From assembly GCA_016787785.1 (NCBI GenBank), contig JAEUTO010000007.1, forward strand, positions 1 through 64,000: a stretch of 64,000 nucleotides of DNA. Direction: 5' to 3'. Under the pieces are notes generated by a model. It worked only from the letters and a program-made list of their open reading frames with translations, searched no databases and had not been told where the DNA came from. Positions within the stretch are counted from its first letter, which is position 1, and every line of letters begins with the position of its first letter. The translations under genes were made by a program, and so were the position numbers. Shown here in pieces: positions 62,978 to 64,000 of the stretch. Origin of the DNA: Bacteroidia bacterium (GTDB lineage: Bacteria > Bacteroidota > Bacteroidia > B-17B0 > Aurantibacillaceae).

Positions 62978-64000
62978 CTAAATTGGATATTCGATCCGGG
63001 CATGATAGATATTCATCAGGCGCTTCTTAAAGATCTTTCTAATAGTTGTTATGTCTTTAAACGTTATGTCTGAATTAATAAATTGGTTTTGGGCAATTTT
63101 ATAATCTATTATATTATCAACCAATTCGTTAATTGACAAGGCATCGTGACTTTTTAAACTTCTTGATGCAGCCTCTACACCATCTGCCATCATCAAAACA
63201 GCTGTTTCTTTACTAAACGGTATTGGACCAGGATATCTAAATTCACTCTCGTTTAGCACTTTTGAGCCGCTTTGCTCTTTCATTAAATTTAAAAAATAAC
63301 CAACATAGGTTGTACCATGGTGCGTGCGGATAAAATCTATTATCTGTTCTGGTAACTTATTTGCTTTTGCAAGCTCAACCCCAACAATAACATGGTTAAT
63401 AATGATCTTTGCGCTCTCGGCCGGGTCCATCTCCTGATGCGGACTATAACCTTTTGCCTGATTCTCGGTAAAAAAATTAGGGTTCTTAATTTTACCAATA
63501 TCGTGGTACATAGCACCTGTGCGCACCAACAGCGTATTTCCGCCAATGTAGTAAATTGCCTCTTCTGCCAAATTAGCCACCTGCAGACTATGTTGAAACG
63601 TGCCAGGCACTTCTTGGGAAAGCTGCCTTAACAAGGGTTGATTAAGATCACTAAGTTCTAACAATTTAAAATCAGATATAAAACCAAATATCTTCTCTGT
63701 AAGTAAAATAATTGGGTAAGCCAGCAACACCAAAACCGAACTAACAGCAAAAGGCACATAAACACTAACTTTTTTAACTAATTGAGGCGTTCCAAAACCT
63801 ACCTGGTAACTTACAAATATTATTACATAAAAAATAAACACCAGCGCTGCTGCATTTACAATTTGCTGCCGTTTGCGCATTTCTGCAACTGTAAAGAGTG
63901 TTCCAATACCCGATAGCAGTTGCAAAAGAATAAACTCCAATTTATCAGCCATAAAAAAACTGCATATCAAAACAACAATTAAATGTGTGAATAAAGCTGT
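62978..64000 (-). CDS. 7TM-HD phosphohydrolase (PgpH/YqfF-like), N-terminus outside the window
   Basis: The frame stays open to the window edge, so the start is missing; about 340 C-terminal residues are visible. They hold the last membrane helices of the 7TM part (FIFYVIIFVSYQVGF, VPFAVSSVLVLLAYPIILL) and a complete HD domain. Its metal-binding motifs are HSLQVANLAE, YHDIGK, a His in KIIINHVIVGV and the THHGT motif, with the last Asp in MMADGVEAASRS. Relatives degrade cyclic di-AMP. It is transcribed toward the wza gene with a 49-bp gap. Confidence 0.88.
   Translation of the reverse strand, partial: TALFTHLIVVLICSFFMADKLEFILLQLLSGIGTLFTVAEMRKRQQIVNAAALVFIFYVIIFVSYQVGFGTPQLVKKVSVYVPFAVSSVLVLLAYPIILLTEKIFGFISDFKLLELSDLNQPLLRQLSQEVPGTFQHSLQVANLAEEAIYYIGGNTLLVRTGAMYHDIGKIKNPNFFTENQAKGYSPHQEMDPAESAKIIINHVIVGVELAKANKLPEQIIDFIRTHHGTTYVGYFLNLMKEQSGSKVLNESEFRYPGPIPFSKETAVLMMADGVEAASRSLKSHDALSINELVDNIIDYKIAQNQFINSDITFKDITTIRKIFKKRLMNIYHARIEYPI

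Overview
The window comes from a low-GC member of the Bacteroidota. The evidence is: promoters of the TTTG-N19/20-TAnnTTTG type, C-terminal type IX secretion (T9SS) sorting domains, a TonB-receptor/DUF4249 pair, LytS/LytTR and OmpR-type two-component systems, mostly absent Shine-Dalgarno sequences, and a complete str-S10-spc-alpha ribosomal cluster. The order or family cannot be fixed from this sequence alone. No rRNA, tRNA, insertion sequence, integrase or CRISPR array was seen.

Positions 1-6190 are the most unusual part. Six single genes, all on the plus strand, are each separated by a 97-255 bp spacer of one repeat family. The spacers open with (G/A)YTAACAGC and close with GCAAAACGTTA, like integron attC sites (R''-L''...L'-R'). 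The R'' box after a gene is the inverted complement of the R' box before the same gene, not of the R' at the other end of the same spacer. This is what cassette excision and insertion with a crossover in R' would leave. Most spacers also carry a Bacteroidota promoter in the loop, so each unit appears to bring its own promoter. All six products have a signal peptide, lipobox or membrane anchor. A second, more decayed set lies at 10.26-11.54 kb, with remnants at 23.6 and 25.6 kb.

Positions 6.2-10.1 kb hold a TonB-dependent receptor, its DUF4249 lipoprotein and a beta-barrel protein. Positions 11.8-18.6 kb hold a TPR-LytS sensor kinase, a LytTR response regulator, a LytTR protein with almost no receiver domain, and two paralogous secreted proteins of unknown function. 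Positions 18.8-23.5 kb hold an efflux locus: a TetR repressor, a perfect 19-bp palindrome, an unusual fusion of an ABC transmembrane domain to an HlyD adaptor without an ATPase, a TolC protein and a small CutA-like protein. Positions 23.8-28 kb hold an SDR enzyme, an AraC regulator, a CDF metal exporter, a membrane protein and a DUF1801 protein.

Positions 28-39.3 kb hold an OmpR-type two-component system with four 11-bp direct repeats beside it, small lipoproteins, a lipoprotein cytochrome, a hydrolase, three T9SS-tailed secreted proteins (Kelch, cyanophycinase-like, carboxylesterase) and a broken TPR/SpoIIE-type phosphatase gene.

Positions 39.4-57 kb on the minus strand are the ribosomal cluster from rpsL to rplQ with fusA, secY, infA and rpoA. 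Two short genes, rpmD and rpmJ, are added here. Positions 57.1-64 kb, also minus, hold a lytic transglycosylase and a polysaccharide export set (WecA-like transferase, RfbC, Wzc, Wza), and end in a 7TM-HD phosphohydrolase that runs off the window.
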